The position numbers were made by a program, and so were the translations under genes. DNA of 64,000 nt from CAVUAT01 sp963848045 (GTDB lineage Bacteria; Actinomycetota; Thermoleophilia; Solirubrobacterales; 70-9). The stretch's first letter is position 1. The number at the start of each line of letters is the position of its first letter. The stretch is taken from positions 310,001-374,000 of the forward strand of contig CAWKCC010000004.1 in the NCBI GenBank assembly GCA_963848045.1. Direction: 5' to 3'. Positions 50,509 through 59,055 of this stretch are shown piece by piece. The notes under the pieces are model-generated. The model made no database searches. It was given only the letters and a program-made list of their open reading frames with translations, and had not been told where the DNA came from.

Positions 50509-52865
50509 GCACGCTCAACGTCAAAGCGCGGCGCGACATTCGCCGCCAGCGCTCCCAGTTCATCGCGATAGCGATGACGGTGCTCTTGGGGGTCGCCCTG
50601 TATGCGGCCAGCTACGACGCCTTCCGCGGGCTGCAGGCCTCCTACCAGCAGGCCTACTCCGACTACCGCTTCGCCGACCTGACCGTGACCGGAGGCGACG
50701 TGGGCGCGGTCGCCGCCCAGGCGGGAGCCGCGCCGGGCGTGGAGGCGGTGCAGCTCAGAGCGCAGGCCGATCTGCCCATCCGGGTGGGTGAGGACAAGTT
50801 CCTGGGTCGCGTCGTCGGCCTGCCGGCGGGCGGCCAGCCGGGCGTCAACCGCGTGGAGGTCGAGTCGGGCACCTACCTGCGCCCCGGAGTGCCCACCGGC
50901 GTCCTGGTCGAGCAGCACATGGCCGACGACTTCGGCCTCAGCGAGGGCGACTCGCTCACGGTGACAGGCGCGGGCGGCGCAGTGACCGTGCGGGTGCTCG
51001 GGATCGCCGCCTCGCCCGAGTACTTCTGGCCGGCCCCGAACCGCCAGAACCTGCTGCCGGCGCCCCGGGACTTCGGCGTTCTGTTCGCGCCGGAGCCCCT
51101 GGCGCAGCGCCTGGGCGGCCTCAGCCGGCCCAACCAGGTGGCGATCTACTACGAGGGAGGAGACGCGGACTCGGGCCTCACCGCGCAGTTGACCAGCAGC
51201 GCCGAGTCGGCCGGCGCCGCCGATGTGCTCACCCGGGCGGACCAGGCCTCCAACAGCGCCCTGCAGGAGGACGTCAAGGGCTTCCGCATCCTCGCGATCC
51301 TCTTTCCCCTCCTGTTCCTGACCGCGGCCGCCCTGGCGGTGGGGATCCTGATGCGCCGGCTGGTGACCTCGCAACGCCCCGTGATCGGGATGCTGCGCGC
51401 CTTCGGCTACAGCCGCCGCCAGATCGTCCTGCACTACCTCAGCTTCGGGGCGGCGGCGGGGGTGATCGGAAGCGTCCTCGGTGCGATCTTCGGTGTGCTG
51501 CTCGCGGGGCTGATCACCGACGCATACGTCAAGGAGCTGTCGATCCCGGTCACGGTGGTCGACGTCTCGCCGCTCACGCTGCTGCTCGGCGGCGCCTTCG
51601 GTATCGCCGCCACCATGATCGCCTCGGTGCTGCCCGCCCTCAGCGCCGCCCGAACCCCGCCGGCAGAGGCGATGCGCCGCTTCTCGCCCTCCGGCGGTGG
51701 GCACGAGAGCCTCGCCGAGCGGGTGCTGCCACCGCTGCGCCGGCTGCCCGTCCGCGCCCTGATGGTGATCCGCTCGATCGGGCGAAACCGGCTTCGGACC
51801 CTGTCCACGGTGCTCGGGGTGGTCCTCGCCCTCAGCCTGATCCTGGTCTCGTGGGGGATGGTCGACACCACCCAGATCCTCGTCGACCGCCAGTTCAACG
51901 AAGTCAGCCGCCAAGACGCCGAGCTCTACTTCGAGCGCGGCCTCAGCGACCGCGAGATACAAAGGGTCAGCAGCACGGAGGGCGTAAGCGCGGCCGAGCC
52001 CGGGGCCAACCTGCCGGTGACGCTGCGCGCCAACGGACGCCTGTACCAGACGGAGCTGAACGGCTTCGAGCGCGACACCACCATGCACGGCTTCCTCGCC
52101 CCGGGCGGAGGGCAGACCGAGCTGCCGGCCGCGGGCGTGCTCGCCGGTGAGTCGCTGCAGGGCCAGCTGGACGTCCGTGCCGGCAGCGAGCTCCGCGCGG
52201 CGCTCCCCGGCGGGCGCCAGCGGCCCGTGAGGCTCGAGGGCTTCGTCGAGGAGCCGCTCGGCACCTACCTCTACGCTGCGCTCGACGCCGTCAAGCGGGC
52301 GGCGGGGCCCGCTCTCGGCGAAGGCAACGTGGCGCTCGTCCGCTACGCCCCGGGGGTCGACCGCGACGCGATGCGGCGGCGGCTCAGCGCGCTGCCGGGA
52401 GTGGTCGCCTTCTCGGACTCGCGGGCGCTCTACGACACGGTCAACAGCTACCTGGGGCTCTACTACACCTTCGTCGGGATCATGCTCGTCTTCGGCGGCG
52501 CGATGGCGTTCGCGCTGCTCTTCAACTCGATGACGACCAACATCGCCGAGCGGGTGGTCGAGGTGGCGACGCTTCGCGCCGCGGGCACTCCGTACCGAAC
52601 CCTGGCCCGCATGATCACTGCGGAGAACGTCCTGGTCACCCTGCTGGGGATAGGCCCCGGCCTGCTCGTCGGCTACGAGCTGGCGCGGGTGTTCATGGCG
52701 CAGTTCTCGAGCGACCAGTTCAGCTTCGACCTGCAGATGCGCGGCTCGACCCTGGTCCTGGCCGCGGCGGCGATCCTCCTGGTGGCGCTCCTCTCCCAGC
52801 TCCCGGGGCTGCGCGCGGTGCGGCGGCTGGACATCGCCCGGGTCGTGCGCGAGCGCGCGGCCTGA
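50505..52865 (+). CDS. ABC exporter permease with two FtsX domains
   Basis: This 786-residue membrane protein has an N-terminal helix (FIAIAMTVLLGVALYAASY), a MacB-like extracellular domain (about 60-260), an FtsX three-helix block (ILAILFPLLFLTAAALAVGI; LSFGAAAGVIGSVLGAIFGV), then a second helix, a second extracellular domain and a second FtsX block ending with GSTLVLAAAAILLVALLSQL and VRRLDIARVVRERAA. It is the usual layout for lipoprotein, lipid or toxic-peptide export systems, or mechanotransmission systems. It starts at GTG 50505 and ends 2 bp before the convergent mog gene. Confidence 0.88.
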   Translation: MSTLNVKARRDIRRQRSQFIAIAMTVLLGVALYAASYDAFRGLQASYQQAYSDYRFADLTVTGGDVGAVAAQAGAAPGVEAVQLRAQADLPIRVGEDKFLGRVVGLPAGGQPGVNRVEVESGTYLRPGVPTGVLVEQHMADDFGLSEGDSLTVTGAGGAVTVRVLGIAASPEYFWPAPNRQNLLPAPRDFGVLFAPEPLAQRLGGLSRPNQVAIYYEGGDADSGLTAQLTSSAESAGAADVLTRADQASNSALQEDVKGFRILAILFPLLFLTAAALAVGILMRRLVTSQRPVIGMLRAFGYSRRQIVLHYLSFGAAAGVIGSVLGAIFGVLLAGLITDAYVKELSIPVTVVDVSPLTLLLGGAFGIAATMIASVLPALSAARTPPAEAMRRFSPSGGGHESLAERVLPPLRRLPVRALMVIRSIGRNRLRTLSTVLGVVLALSLILVSWGMVDTTQILVDRQFNEVSRQDAELYFERGLSDREIQRVSSTEGVSAAEPGANLPVTLRANGRLYQTELNGFERDTTMHGFLAPGGGQTELPAAGVLAGESLQGQLDVRAGSELRAALPGGRQRPVRLEGFVEEPLGTYLYAALDAVKRAAGPALGEGNVALVRYAPGVDRDAMRRRLSALPGVVAFSDSRALYDTVNSYLGLYYTFVGIMLVFGGAMAFALLFNSMTTNIAERVVEVATLRAAGTPYRTLARMITAENVLVTLLGIGPGLLVGYELARVFMAQFSSDQFSFDLQMRGSTLVLAAAAILLVALLSQLPGLRAVRRLDIARVVRERAA

Positions 52866-52867
52866 GC

Positions 52868-53353
52868 TCAGCCGTGTCGGTGCGGGTGGCGCCCGGCGAG
52901 CAGCTCCAGGGCGTGCGGAAGGGAGTCGCCGATGGCGCCGCCCGCTTCGGCGATGCTCTTCGGATTGCCCGGGAAGTTGATGATCAGGGTGCCCCCGCGG
53001 ATGCCCGCCACCCCCCGCGACAGCATCCAGTGGGGAGTGTGCTCGCGGGAGGCCAGCCGCATCGCCTCCGCGATCCCGGGCGCCTCGCGCTCGATCACCG
53101 CCCGGGTCGCCTCGGGCGTCAGGTCGGTCGGCGCGAGGCCGGTTCCCCCGGTCGTCAGGACGATCTCACAGCGACCGTCGTCCGCCCAGTGGCGAAGCCT
53201 GCGCTCGATCTGGTCGCGGTCGTCGGGGATCACCTCGCGCGCGGCGATCTCGGCCCCCAGATCGCCGGCGAAGGCGGCCAGGGCCTCCCCGCTGCGGTCC
53301 TCTCCCTCACCCGCCGCCCTCGAGGTCGAGATCGTGAGGATCGCGGCCCGCAT
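52868..53353 (-). CDS. mog: Molybdopterin adenylyltransferase (MogA/MoaB family)
   Basis: This enzyme adenylates molybdopterin before metal insertion. The 161 residues have AAILTISTSRAAGEGEDRSG, the family motif LTTGGTGLAPTDLTPEATRA and LIINFPGNPKSIAEAGGAIG. The last residues are His-rich (GRHPHRHG), which might bind metal, or might be chance. It is the last gene in the moeA-moaD-moaE-moaC-mog run. MoaB-type paralogues are similar; the Moco context is decisive. Confidence 0.92.
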   Translation of the reverse strand: MRAAILTISTSRAAGEGEDRSGEALAAFAGDLGAEIAAREVIPDDRDQIERRLRHWADDGRCEIVLTTGGTGLAPTDLTPEATRAVIEREAPGIAEAMRLASREHTPHWMLSRGVAGIRGGTLIINFPGNPKSIAEAGGAIGDSLPHALELLAGRHPHRHG

Positions 53354-53358
53354 GCCGC

Positions 53359-53838
53359 TCAGTTCTCGCGCAGCCAGTCGCCGCTGCGGCCCCCGGACTT
53401 CTCTACCAGCTCGATCGCCTCGATCGTCACCCCCCGCTCGACGCCCTTGACCATGTCGTAGACGGCGAGGGCGGCGATCGCGCAGGCGGTCATCGCCTCG
53501 ATCTCCACTCCGGTCCGGCCCACGGTGCGAGCCTCGGCGCTGATCAGCACCAGCCCCGCCGCCGCCTCGATCCGGGCATCGACGTGCACCAGCGTCAGGG
53601 GAAGAGGGTGAGCGAGCGGGATCAGCTCGCCCGCCCGCTTCGCCGCCTGGATGCCGGCGATCCGGGCGGTGCCGAGCACATCGCCCTTGGGGGCGTCGCC
53701 GCGCTCTACGATCGCCGCGGTCGCCGGCGACATGCGCACGCGTGCCTCGGCCCGGGCGAGGCGCTCGGTCTCCGGCTTGCCGCCCACATCCACCATCCGG
53801 GCAGCTCCGGAGTCGTCAAGATGGCTGAGTTCGCTCAT
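53359..53838 (-). CDS. moaC: Cyclic pyranopterin monophosphate synthase MoaC
   Basis: MoaC completes the first Moco step, forming cPMP from the MoaA product. The 159 residues have ARMVDVGGKPETERLARAEA, GDVLGTARIAGIQAAKRAGE, LIPLAHPLPLTLV with its conserved His, and TGVEIEAMTACAIAALAVYD followed by MVKGVERG and EKSGGRSGDW. The start is ATG at 53838, overlapping the moaE stop as ATGA. Longer readings upstream are not homologous. Confidence 0.96.
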   Translation of the reverse strand: MSELSHLDDSGAARMVDVGGKPETERLARAEARVRMSPATAAIVERGDAPKGDVLGTARIAGIQAAKRAGELIPLAHPLPLTLVHVDARIEAAAGLVLISAEARTVGRTGVEIEAMTACAIAALAVYDMVKGVERGVTIEAIELVEKSGGRSGDWLREN

Positions 53839-54293
53839 GGCTCGACCCCGGAGCCCTCCGGCTCGCCGGGGAGCGTGCCCTCGACCCAGCGTGATTGCCC
53901 GCCGTCGGCGCCCTCCTCGACCTCCTTCTTCCAGATCGGCGCCTCGGCCTTGATCCGGTCGATCGCCTCGCGCGCGCCCGCGAAGGCCTCGGCCCGGTGT
54001 GCGGCCGAGACGGCGACCGCGACGCTCGTCTGCCCCCGCGGCACGACGCCGACGCGGTGCTCGGCAGCGGCGGCATGCAGGCCGTGACGGTCCACGCAGG
54101 CGCGCAAGATGGCTGCGATCCTCTCCTCGGCCATCTCCCTGTAGGCCTCGTACTCCAGCCGGCTGACCTCGCGCGTCGTCCCCTGAAAGCTGACGATGGC
54201 GCCCGCCGACGGCCTCGAGACCGCGCGGGTGAGCGCCTCGATCGAGGGCGCCTGGTCGACCACCCGCGCCTGCACGTGCGGCCCCCCGCTCAC
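53835..54293 (-). CDS. moaE: Molybdopterin synthase catalytic subunit MoaE
   Basis: MoaE accepts sulfur from the MoaD thiocarboxylate to build the dithiolene. The 152 residues have GAIVSFQGTTREVSRLEYEA, RHGLHAAAAEHRVGVVPRGQ, VAVAVSAAHRAEAFAGAREA and the catalytic Lys region RIKAEAPIWKKEVEEG. The C-terminus (GGQSRWVEGTLPGEPEGSG) is slightly extended. GTG at 54293 overlaps the moaD stop as GTGA, which ties synthesis of the two subunits. Confidence 0.94.
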   Translation of the reverse strand: MSGGPHVQARVVDQAPSIEALTRAVSRPSAGAIVSFQGTTREVSRLEYEAYREMAEERIAAILRACVDRHGLHAAAAEHRVGVVPRGQTSVAVAVSAAHRAEAFAGAREAIDRIKAEAPIWKKEVEEGADGGQSRWVEGTLPGEPEGSGVEP

Positions 54294-54547
54294 CCTGCAC
54301 CGCCGCTGACCGGTGGCACCAGGGCGACCTCGTCATCGGGCGCAAGCGCGGTCCGGGGATCCGCGTAGTCGCGGTTGACGGCCATCAGGACCGGCATCCG
54401 CGCCAGCGGCTCATCCAGCCCCGGCACCTCGGCGAGGGCCTTGATCGCGTCGGCGACGGTCGCCCCGTCGGCAAGCCTGATCTCGACCGAGTCGCGCCCG
54501 GCGCGCTCCCGAAGGACGGCGAAGAGACGAACGGTGATGGTCATCAC
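54290..54547 (-). CDS. moaD: Molybdopterin synthase sulfur carrier MoaD (C-terminus Gly-Gly-Ala-Gly)
   Basis: This beta-grasp sulfur carrier has 85 residues. The fold matches MoaD: MMTITVRLFAVLRERAGRDS, then VADAIKALAEVPGLDEPLAR, AVNRDYADPRTALAPDDEVA and the ending LVPPVSGGAG. MoaD normally ends exactly in Gly-Gly, which is adenylated and thiocarboxylated; here Ala-Gly follow. The moaE start overlaps the stop, so the extension may be tied to that overlap. ATG at 54547 overlaps the moeA stop. Confidence 0.9.
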   Translation of the reverse strand: MMTITVRLFAVLRERAGRDSVEIRLADGATVADAIKALAEVPGLDEPLARMPVLMAVNRDYADPRTALAPDDEVALVPPVSGGAG

Positions 54548-55782
54548 CGCGATCCTCCTCGCCCGGTGGGCAGCAGCTCGATGGCCACGCGCTCTCCCGC
54601 GGCGACATCGCCGCCCTCGGTGGGCAGCATGACCAGGGCGTCCGCGCCCAGCATCGAGGTGAGGACGTGCGAGCCCTGCGCACCCGTCGGCTGCGCGTGC
54701 CAGCCGTCGTCGCGCAGCCGCAGGCGGCAGCGCACCGCGTGCGCCCGGCCGGGCCTCTTGGAGACCGCCTCGTCGAGGATCGCCTCGGCCCGCTCCCCTC
54801 CCGCGGGGGCGCCGGCCATGGCGGCGATCGCCGGGCGTGCGAACAATGAGAAGGTGACCATCGCCGACACCGGGTTGCCCGGCAGCCCGAAGACGAGCCC
54901 TCCGCCGGGGCCGACGCCGAACCAGGTCGGCTTGCCGGGCTTCAGCGCGACCCCCCAGAAGACCTGCTCGGCCCCGAGCTCGCTGAGCGCCGGGCGCACA
55001 TGATCGTGCTCGCCGACCGACACCCCTCCGCAGATCACCGTGAGATCAGCGTCAAGGGCCTGCTCGATCGCCTCCAGGCTCGAGTCTCGATCGTCGCCGA
55101 CCGACCCCACCCCCACGACCTCGGCGCCGGCCTCTACGGCCAGGGCGGGCACCGAGTAGGAATTCGAGTTGCGAACCGCCCCCGGCCGCAGCGGCTCGTC
55201 CGGCTCCAGCAGCTCGTCGCCGGTGCTCAGCACCCGGACGCGCGGACGGCGATGGCAGCGGACCTCGTCGTACCCCACCGAGGCGAGCACGCCGAGCTCG
55301 GCGGGCCCGATCCGGGAGCCCCCGCGAAGCACCACGGCGCCCGCCTCGATGTCCTCGCCGGCGCGGCGCACGTCGCGGCCGCGCTCGACCTCGGCCCGGA
55401 TCTCGACCATCCCGTTCGCGCTGCTGGTGTCCTCTACGCGAACCACCCCGTCGGCGCCGTCGGGCAGGACCGCACCGGTCGAGATCGCGATCGCCTCTCC
55501 ACCCGACAGCGCGCCGGCTGCCGGGCGGCCCGCCCGCGACTCGCCCGCGAGGCGAAGGCTCCGGGGCGAGTCGGCGCTGGCGCCAGCCGTGTCGGCCGCG
55601 CGCACGGCGAACCCGTCCATCGCGGAGTTGTCGAAAGCCGGGACGGGCTCGGCACTGGTCACCTCCTCGGCCAGGAAGCGCCCGTGCGCCTCGCGGAGCG
55701 CGACACCCTCGTGCTCCAGCGCCACGACGCGCTCCAGCACGAGCCGGCGCGCCTCCTCGACCTCGATCAGCTCTTCGGTCAG
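54544..55782 (-). CDS. moeA: Molybdopterin molybdenumtransferase MoeA (CTG start)
   Basis: MoeA inserts molybdate into adenylated molybdopterin. The translation has VPAFDNSAMDGFAVRAADTA, ISTGAVLPDGADGVVRVEDT, RVLSTGDELLEP with RNSNSYSVPAL, VICGGVSVGEHDHVR and VFGLPGNPVSAMV. The expected N-terminal helix (TEELIEVEEARRLVLERVVA) has no ATG, GTG or TTG before it in frame for over 25 codons. CTG at 55782 with AAGGG 9 nt upstream is the best start (412 residues); CTG at 55770 is an alternative. The reading frame continues upstream into non-homologous sequence antisense to mobA. Confidence 0.93.
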   Translation of the reverse strand: MTEELIEVEEARRLVLERVVALEHEGVALREAHGRFLAEEVTSAEPVPAFDNSAMDGFAVRAADTAGASADSPRSLRLAGESRAGRPAAGALSGGEAIAISTGAVLPDGADGVVRVEDTSSANGMVEIRAEVERGRDVRRAGEDIEAGAVVLRGGSRIGPAELGVLASVGYDEVRCHRRPRVRVLSTGDELLEPDEPLRPGAVRNSNSYSVPALAVEAGAEVVGVGSVGDDRDSSLEAIEQALDADLTVICGGVSVGEHDHVRPALSELGAEQVFWGVALKPGKPTWFGVGPGGGLVFGLPGNPVSAMVTFSLFARPAIAAMAGAPAGGERAEAILDEAVSKRPGRAHAVRCRLRLRDDGWHAQPTGAQGSHVLTSMLGADALVMLPTEGGDVAAGERVAIELLPTGRGGSR

Positions 55783-55848
55783 CTCATGCCACCCTTCGCC
55801 CCCGAGGCTAGATGATCCGCCCGTGCACCGCGACCTGATCAGACCCGC

Positions 55849-56466
55849 ATGAGCGACCGGAGCCGAACCCGCCCGGCCGTCCTGGGCGCCGTGCTCGCCG
55901 GTGGCGCCGGCAGCCGCTTCGGGCGCCCCAAGGCCTCGGTCGAGCTCGGCGGGCGACCGTTGATCGCCCACGTGCTCGATGCGGTGGCGGCCGCCGGCCT
56001 CGATCCCGTCGTCGTCGCCAAGCCCTCCTCGCGCCTGCCCGAGCTGAGCTGTCCGATCCTGCTCGAGCCAGAGCAGCCGCGCCACCCGCTCTGCGGCATT
56101 CTCTGCGCCCTGCGAGCCTCGAACGCCCGCCCCGTGATCGCCGTCGCCTGTGACATGCCCTTCGTCACCCCTCCCCTGCTGGCCTGGCTCGCCTCCCTCG
56201 ACGAGCGGCTGGCGGTCTGTGAGACCGAGGCCGGGCTCCATCCGCTGCTCGCGCGCTATGACCCGAGCCTGATCGGCGCCCTCGAGCAGGCCCTGCTGCG
56301 GGCCGAGCCGATGCGAGAGGCGGTGAGCGCGCTCGGACCGCATCTGGTCGGCGAGCCCGAGCTGCGCCGCTTCGGGTCCCCCGAGCGCCTCACCTTCAAC
56401 GTCAACGACATCTCTGACCTGGAGGCTGCCGAGCGGCTGGCGGCCCGGGCACCCCCTGCGCCCTGA
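55849..56466 (+). CDS. mobA: Molybdenum cofactor guanylyltransferase MobA
   Basis: MobA attaches GMP to Moco to form the bis-MGD type used by DMSO-reductase-family enzymes, so such enzymes are likely elsewhere in the genome. The 205 residues show the nucleotidyltransferase loop GAVLAGGAGSRFGRPKASVE, LCGILCALRASNARPVIAVA with CDMPFVTPPLL, and FNVNDISDLEAAERL at the end. ATG at 55849 is 66 bp from the divergent moeA start. Confidence 0.94.
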   Translation: MSDRSRTRPAVLGAVLAGGAGSRFGRPKASVELGGRPLIAHVLDAVAAAGLDPVVVAKPSSRLPELSCPILLEPEQPRHPLCGILCALRASNARPVIAVACDMPFVTPPLLAWLASLDERLAVCETEAGLHPLLARYDPSLIGALEQALLRAEPMREAVSALGPHLVGEPELRRFGSPERLTFNVNDISDLEAAERLAARAPPAP

Positions 56467-56496
56467 CGCTGAACGCCGCGGGCGCAAGATCCTCGC

Positions 56497-56709
56497 TCAG
56501 CTCCCGTTGATCTCGTCCGCAAGCGGCCGCAATTCCTCCAGCGAGCGGCCGCTGCGACCGGCCAGCCAGCAGGCGATCGGAGCGGCGGTGCGCTCCGAGC
56601 CATGCGCGGCCACGGCGGCGAGGTCGAGGATGGCCTCCACCTCGTTCTCGCTGGGCGGCTCGACACCGAGCGCGGCGCAGAACCCCTCTATCCACTCCTC
56701 TGCCTTCAT
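56497..56709 (-). CDS. DUF6457 protein
   Basis: This 70-residue all-helical protein reads MKAEEWIEGFCAALGVEPPS, then ENEVEAILDLAAVAAHGSER, TAAPIACWLAGRSG and LEELRPLADEING. It matches a small actinobacterial domain (DUF6457) repeatedly found beside or fused to mobA. ATG at 56709 has AGGAAGG upstream and overlaps the transporter stop (TGATG). It is convergent with mobA, 30 bp away. Its activity is unknown; a Moco accessory role is inferred from the association. Confidence 0.85.
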   Translation of the reverse strand: MKAEEWIEGFCAALGVEPPSENEVEAILDLAAVAAHGSERTAAPIACWLAGRSGRSLEELRPLADEINGS

Positions 56710-57890
56710 CAGGCACCTTCCTCTCTGATTCGATCGCGTGGCTCGAACGTGGGGATCGTTGCGCGTCGCCAGGCCGCCTGCGCCGCCAGCACCGCAACCC
56801 CGAGCCCGAACCCGATCGCGAGGTTCCCGCTGATAAGCGTCACGACGCCGATCCCCGCCGCGAGCAGGCGGTCCGGGAGGCGCTCGAGGTCGGCCGCGAG
56901 CAGGCCGTGCTGGATCGCGACGTAGAGCAGCATCCCGGCCAGCGCCCCGGGCGCGAGCAGCTGCAGGATCGCGGGCAGCGAGCCGCCCAGGCCGATGCCG
57001 AGCACGACGAGCAGGGCGCCGACCGAGAAGGTGGCGCCCGCCGTGCGGGCGCCGAGCTTGTAGTGGGCCGTGACCCCTCCCGCGCCATGGCACGCCGGCA
57101 GCCCGTTGGTGAGGCCCGCGACGACGTTGATCGCCGCGATCGAGGTCCCGAGCCGCGCCGGACGCACCCGCTTCGCCCTCGCTCCGAAGTACTTCTGCTC
57201 GGCATCCACCGTCGCGACGACCGAGTTGCCGAAGGTGAGCGGGATCTGGGCCAGGACCATCGCGGTCAGAGCAGTCGCGAACTCCGCGCCGCCCGGCAGC
57301 GAGAGCGAGACGGCCTCGGGGCCGAGCTCGACGCCTGTGGGCAGCCCCCCGACCGCGAGCCCCACGCCCGCACCTGCTGCCAGGACGATCAGGCTGCCGG
57401 GCAGCGACAGGGACCGGGCGGCGAACAGGAACCCGCAGACGATCACCGCCATCGCGACGCCGGCGGCCGGGTCGATGGGCGCCAGGCCCTCCCAGTTGCC
57501 GCGCTCGGCGAGCGTCACCGCCGCCTTGGCCAAGAGCAGGGCGACGCTCGCCTGGATGCCGCGCACCAGGACGGTCGGGAAGCGCTGCGCCAGACGCTCG
57601 GCCGCTCCCGTGGCCGCGAGCAGCCCCATCGCGCCGGCCATCAGCAGCGCACCGGCGGCGATCGTGGGGGCGTCGAGCTGCAGGGCGATCGCCGCGGCCG
57701 CGAAGGCCTTGAGCGGCTGCACGGGAAGCGGCACGCGGAAGTAGAGTGCCGTCGCGCAGTAGGCGAGCCCGGTGCCCGCGAAGACCGCGGTCGCGTTGAG
57801 GCCGTTCAGGGTGACCATCGCGACCGCGATCGGAACCAACAGGCCCGCGTCGCCGAGGCCGCCCGAGAGCTCCCGCCAGTTGAAGCGCAC
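56709..57890 (-). CDS. MOT1-like molybdate/sulfate transporter
   Basis: The protein has 393 residues with about ten helices. It resembles MOT1-type molybdate transporters of the sulfate permease superfamily: FNWRELSGGLGDAGLLVPIA at the start, VPLPVQPLKAFAAAAIALQL, ALTAMVLAQIPLTFGNSVVA, and GLPACHGAGGVTAHYKLGAR with a Gly-rich loop. No STAS domain is present, which fits MOT1 rather than SulP. The start is GTG at 57890, 2 bp after the moaA stop, so it is very probably the molybdate uptake gene for the Moco pathway. Confidence 0.87.
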   Translation of the reverse strand: MRFNWRELSGGLGDAGLLVPIAVAMVTLNGLNATAVFAGTGLAYCATALYFRVPLPVQPLKAFAAAAIALQLDAPTIAAGALLMAGAMGLLAATGAAERLAQRFPTVLVRGIQASVALLLAKAAVTLAERGNWEGLAPIDPAAGVAMAVIVCGFLFAARSLSLPGSLIVLAAGAGVGLAVGGLPTGVELGPEAVSLSLPGGAEFATALTAMVLAQIPLTFGNSVVATVDAEQKYFGARAKRVRPARLGTSIAAINVVAGLTNGLPACHGAGGVTAHYKLGARTAGATFSVGALLVVLGIGLGGSLPAILQLLAPGALAGMLLYVAIQHGLLAADLERLPDRLLAAGIGVVTLISGNLAIGFGLGVAVLAAQAAWRRATIPTFEPRDRIREEGA

Positions 57891-57892
57891 GG

Positions 57893-58957
57893 CTAGCCCC
57901 CGATCGCGCTCATCGTTCGCGCCGGCGGGCGGAAGCCGGGCTCGTTGACCCGGTGCTTGAGCTCCTTGCGCCAGACCGCGTCGCGAACGATCCCCTCTAG
58001 CTCGTGGTCGCTCGCCCCCGAGCGAAGCGGCTCGCGCAGATCGGTCTCGTGCATCGAGAACAGGCAGGTTCGGAGCTTGCCCTCGGCGGTCAGCCGGATG
58101 CGATTGCAGTCGGCGCAGAAGGGCTCGGAGACCGGGTTGATGAAGCCGATCTCGCCGGCCCCGTCCGAGAAGCGGAAGACACGCGCGGTGGCCGAGGGTT
58201 CGCGCGGAAGCGCCTCGAGCGGATGGTGGCGCTCGATCATCGCCTTGATCTCGGCGCCCGTCAGCACGTCCTCGGGCCGCCAGGCGCGGTCGGCATCGAG
58301 CGGCATGAACTCGATGAATCGCACCTGCAGGTCGGTTGAGCGGGCGAGGTCGCAGAACGGCAGCACCTCCTGCTCGGTGAAGTCGCGCATGGCGATCGCG
58401 TTGACCCGGATCGGGCGCACCTCCGCTTGGGCCGCGATCGCCCACAGGCCCCGGAGCACCTGCGGCAGCGCGTCGCGGCGGGTGATCTGGAAGAAGCGGT
58501 CGCGCGCCAGCGAGTCGATCGACACGTTGACGCGCTGGATTCCGGCCGCGGCCAGGGCCCGGGCGTCGCGCTCGAGCAGGTAGCCGTTGGTCGTCAGCGA
58601 GAGGTCTTGGATCCCCTCGATCCGCGCCAGCATTGCGGCCAGCTTCGGGAACTCGCGCCTGACCAGGGGCTCGCCTCCCGTCAGGCGGACGTCCTCGACG
58701 CCCATCGCCACCAGCAGGCCGACCAGGCGCTCGATCTCCTCGAAGCTCAGCACCTCGTCACGGTCAAGCCAGGGCAGCCCGTCGGCCGGCATGCAGTACT
58801 GACACCGGAAGTTGCAGCGGTCGGTGACCGAGACGCGGAGATCGGAGACCAGGCGACCGTGGGCGTCGCGCAGGGGCTCCACACGGGGAGCGAGGTTTTC
58901 TCGGGCCTGCGGCGCCACGGACGCCGCCGGTGCCCCCGCTGCCTTGGTGATCGCCAT
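57893..58957 (-). CDS. moaA: GTP 3',8-cyclase MoaA
   Basis: MoaA is a radical SAM enzyme of the first Moco step. The SAM cluster motif is CNFRCQYC, followed by VRLTGGEPLVRREFPKLAAM. The second cluster's Cys residues are in EPFCADCNRIRLTAEGKLRT with Cys at the next position. The C-terminus ends AIGG, the double Gly needed for activity. I use ATG at 58957; a TTG at 58969 is in frame. It is the first gene of the moaA-transporter-DUF6457 run and divergent from gadB. Confidence 0.96.
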   Translation of the reverse strand: MAITKAAGAPAASVAPQARENLAPRVEPLRDAHGRLVSDLRVSVTDRCNFRCQYCMPADGLPWLDRDEVLSFEEIERLVGLLVAMGVEDVRLTGGEPLVRREFPKLAAMLARIEGIQDLSLTTNGYLLERDARALAAAGIQRVNVSIDSLARDRFFQITRRDALPQVLRGLWAIAAQAEVRPIRVNAIAMRDFTEQEVLPFCDLARSTDLQVRFIEFMPLDADRAWRPEDVLTGAEIKAMIERHHPLEALPREPSATARVFRFSDGAGEIGFINPVSEPFCADCNRIRLTAEGKLRTCLFSMHETDLREPLRSGASDHELEGIVRDAVWRKELKHRVNEPGFRPPARTMSAIGG

Positions 58958-59055
58958 CTCCCGCCACAAGGTACCGGGGCCAGGGGGGTTTCGTCAGGGG
59001 GGGTTTCCGATAGCTTCTCGGGGCCCGGCGGGATGGACGACGAGGAGGGAGCCTG

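Noticed and set aside
58958..59055. Possible Moco riboswitch upstream of moaA
   Set aside because: The divergent gap is only 98 bp, G-rich, and shows none of the paired conserved elements of the Moco RNA motif.
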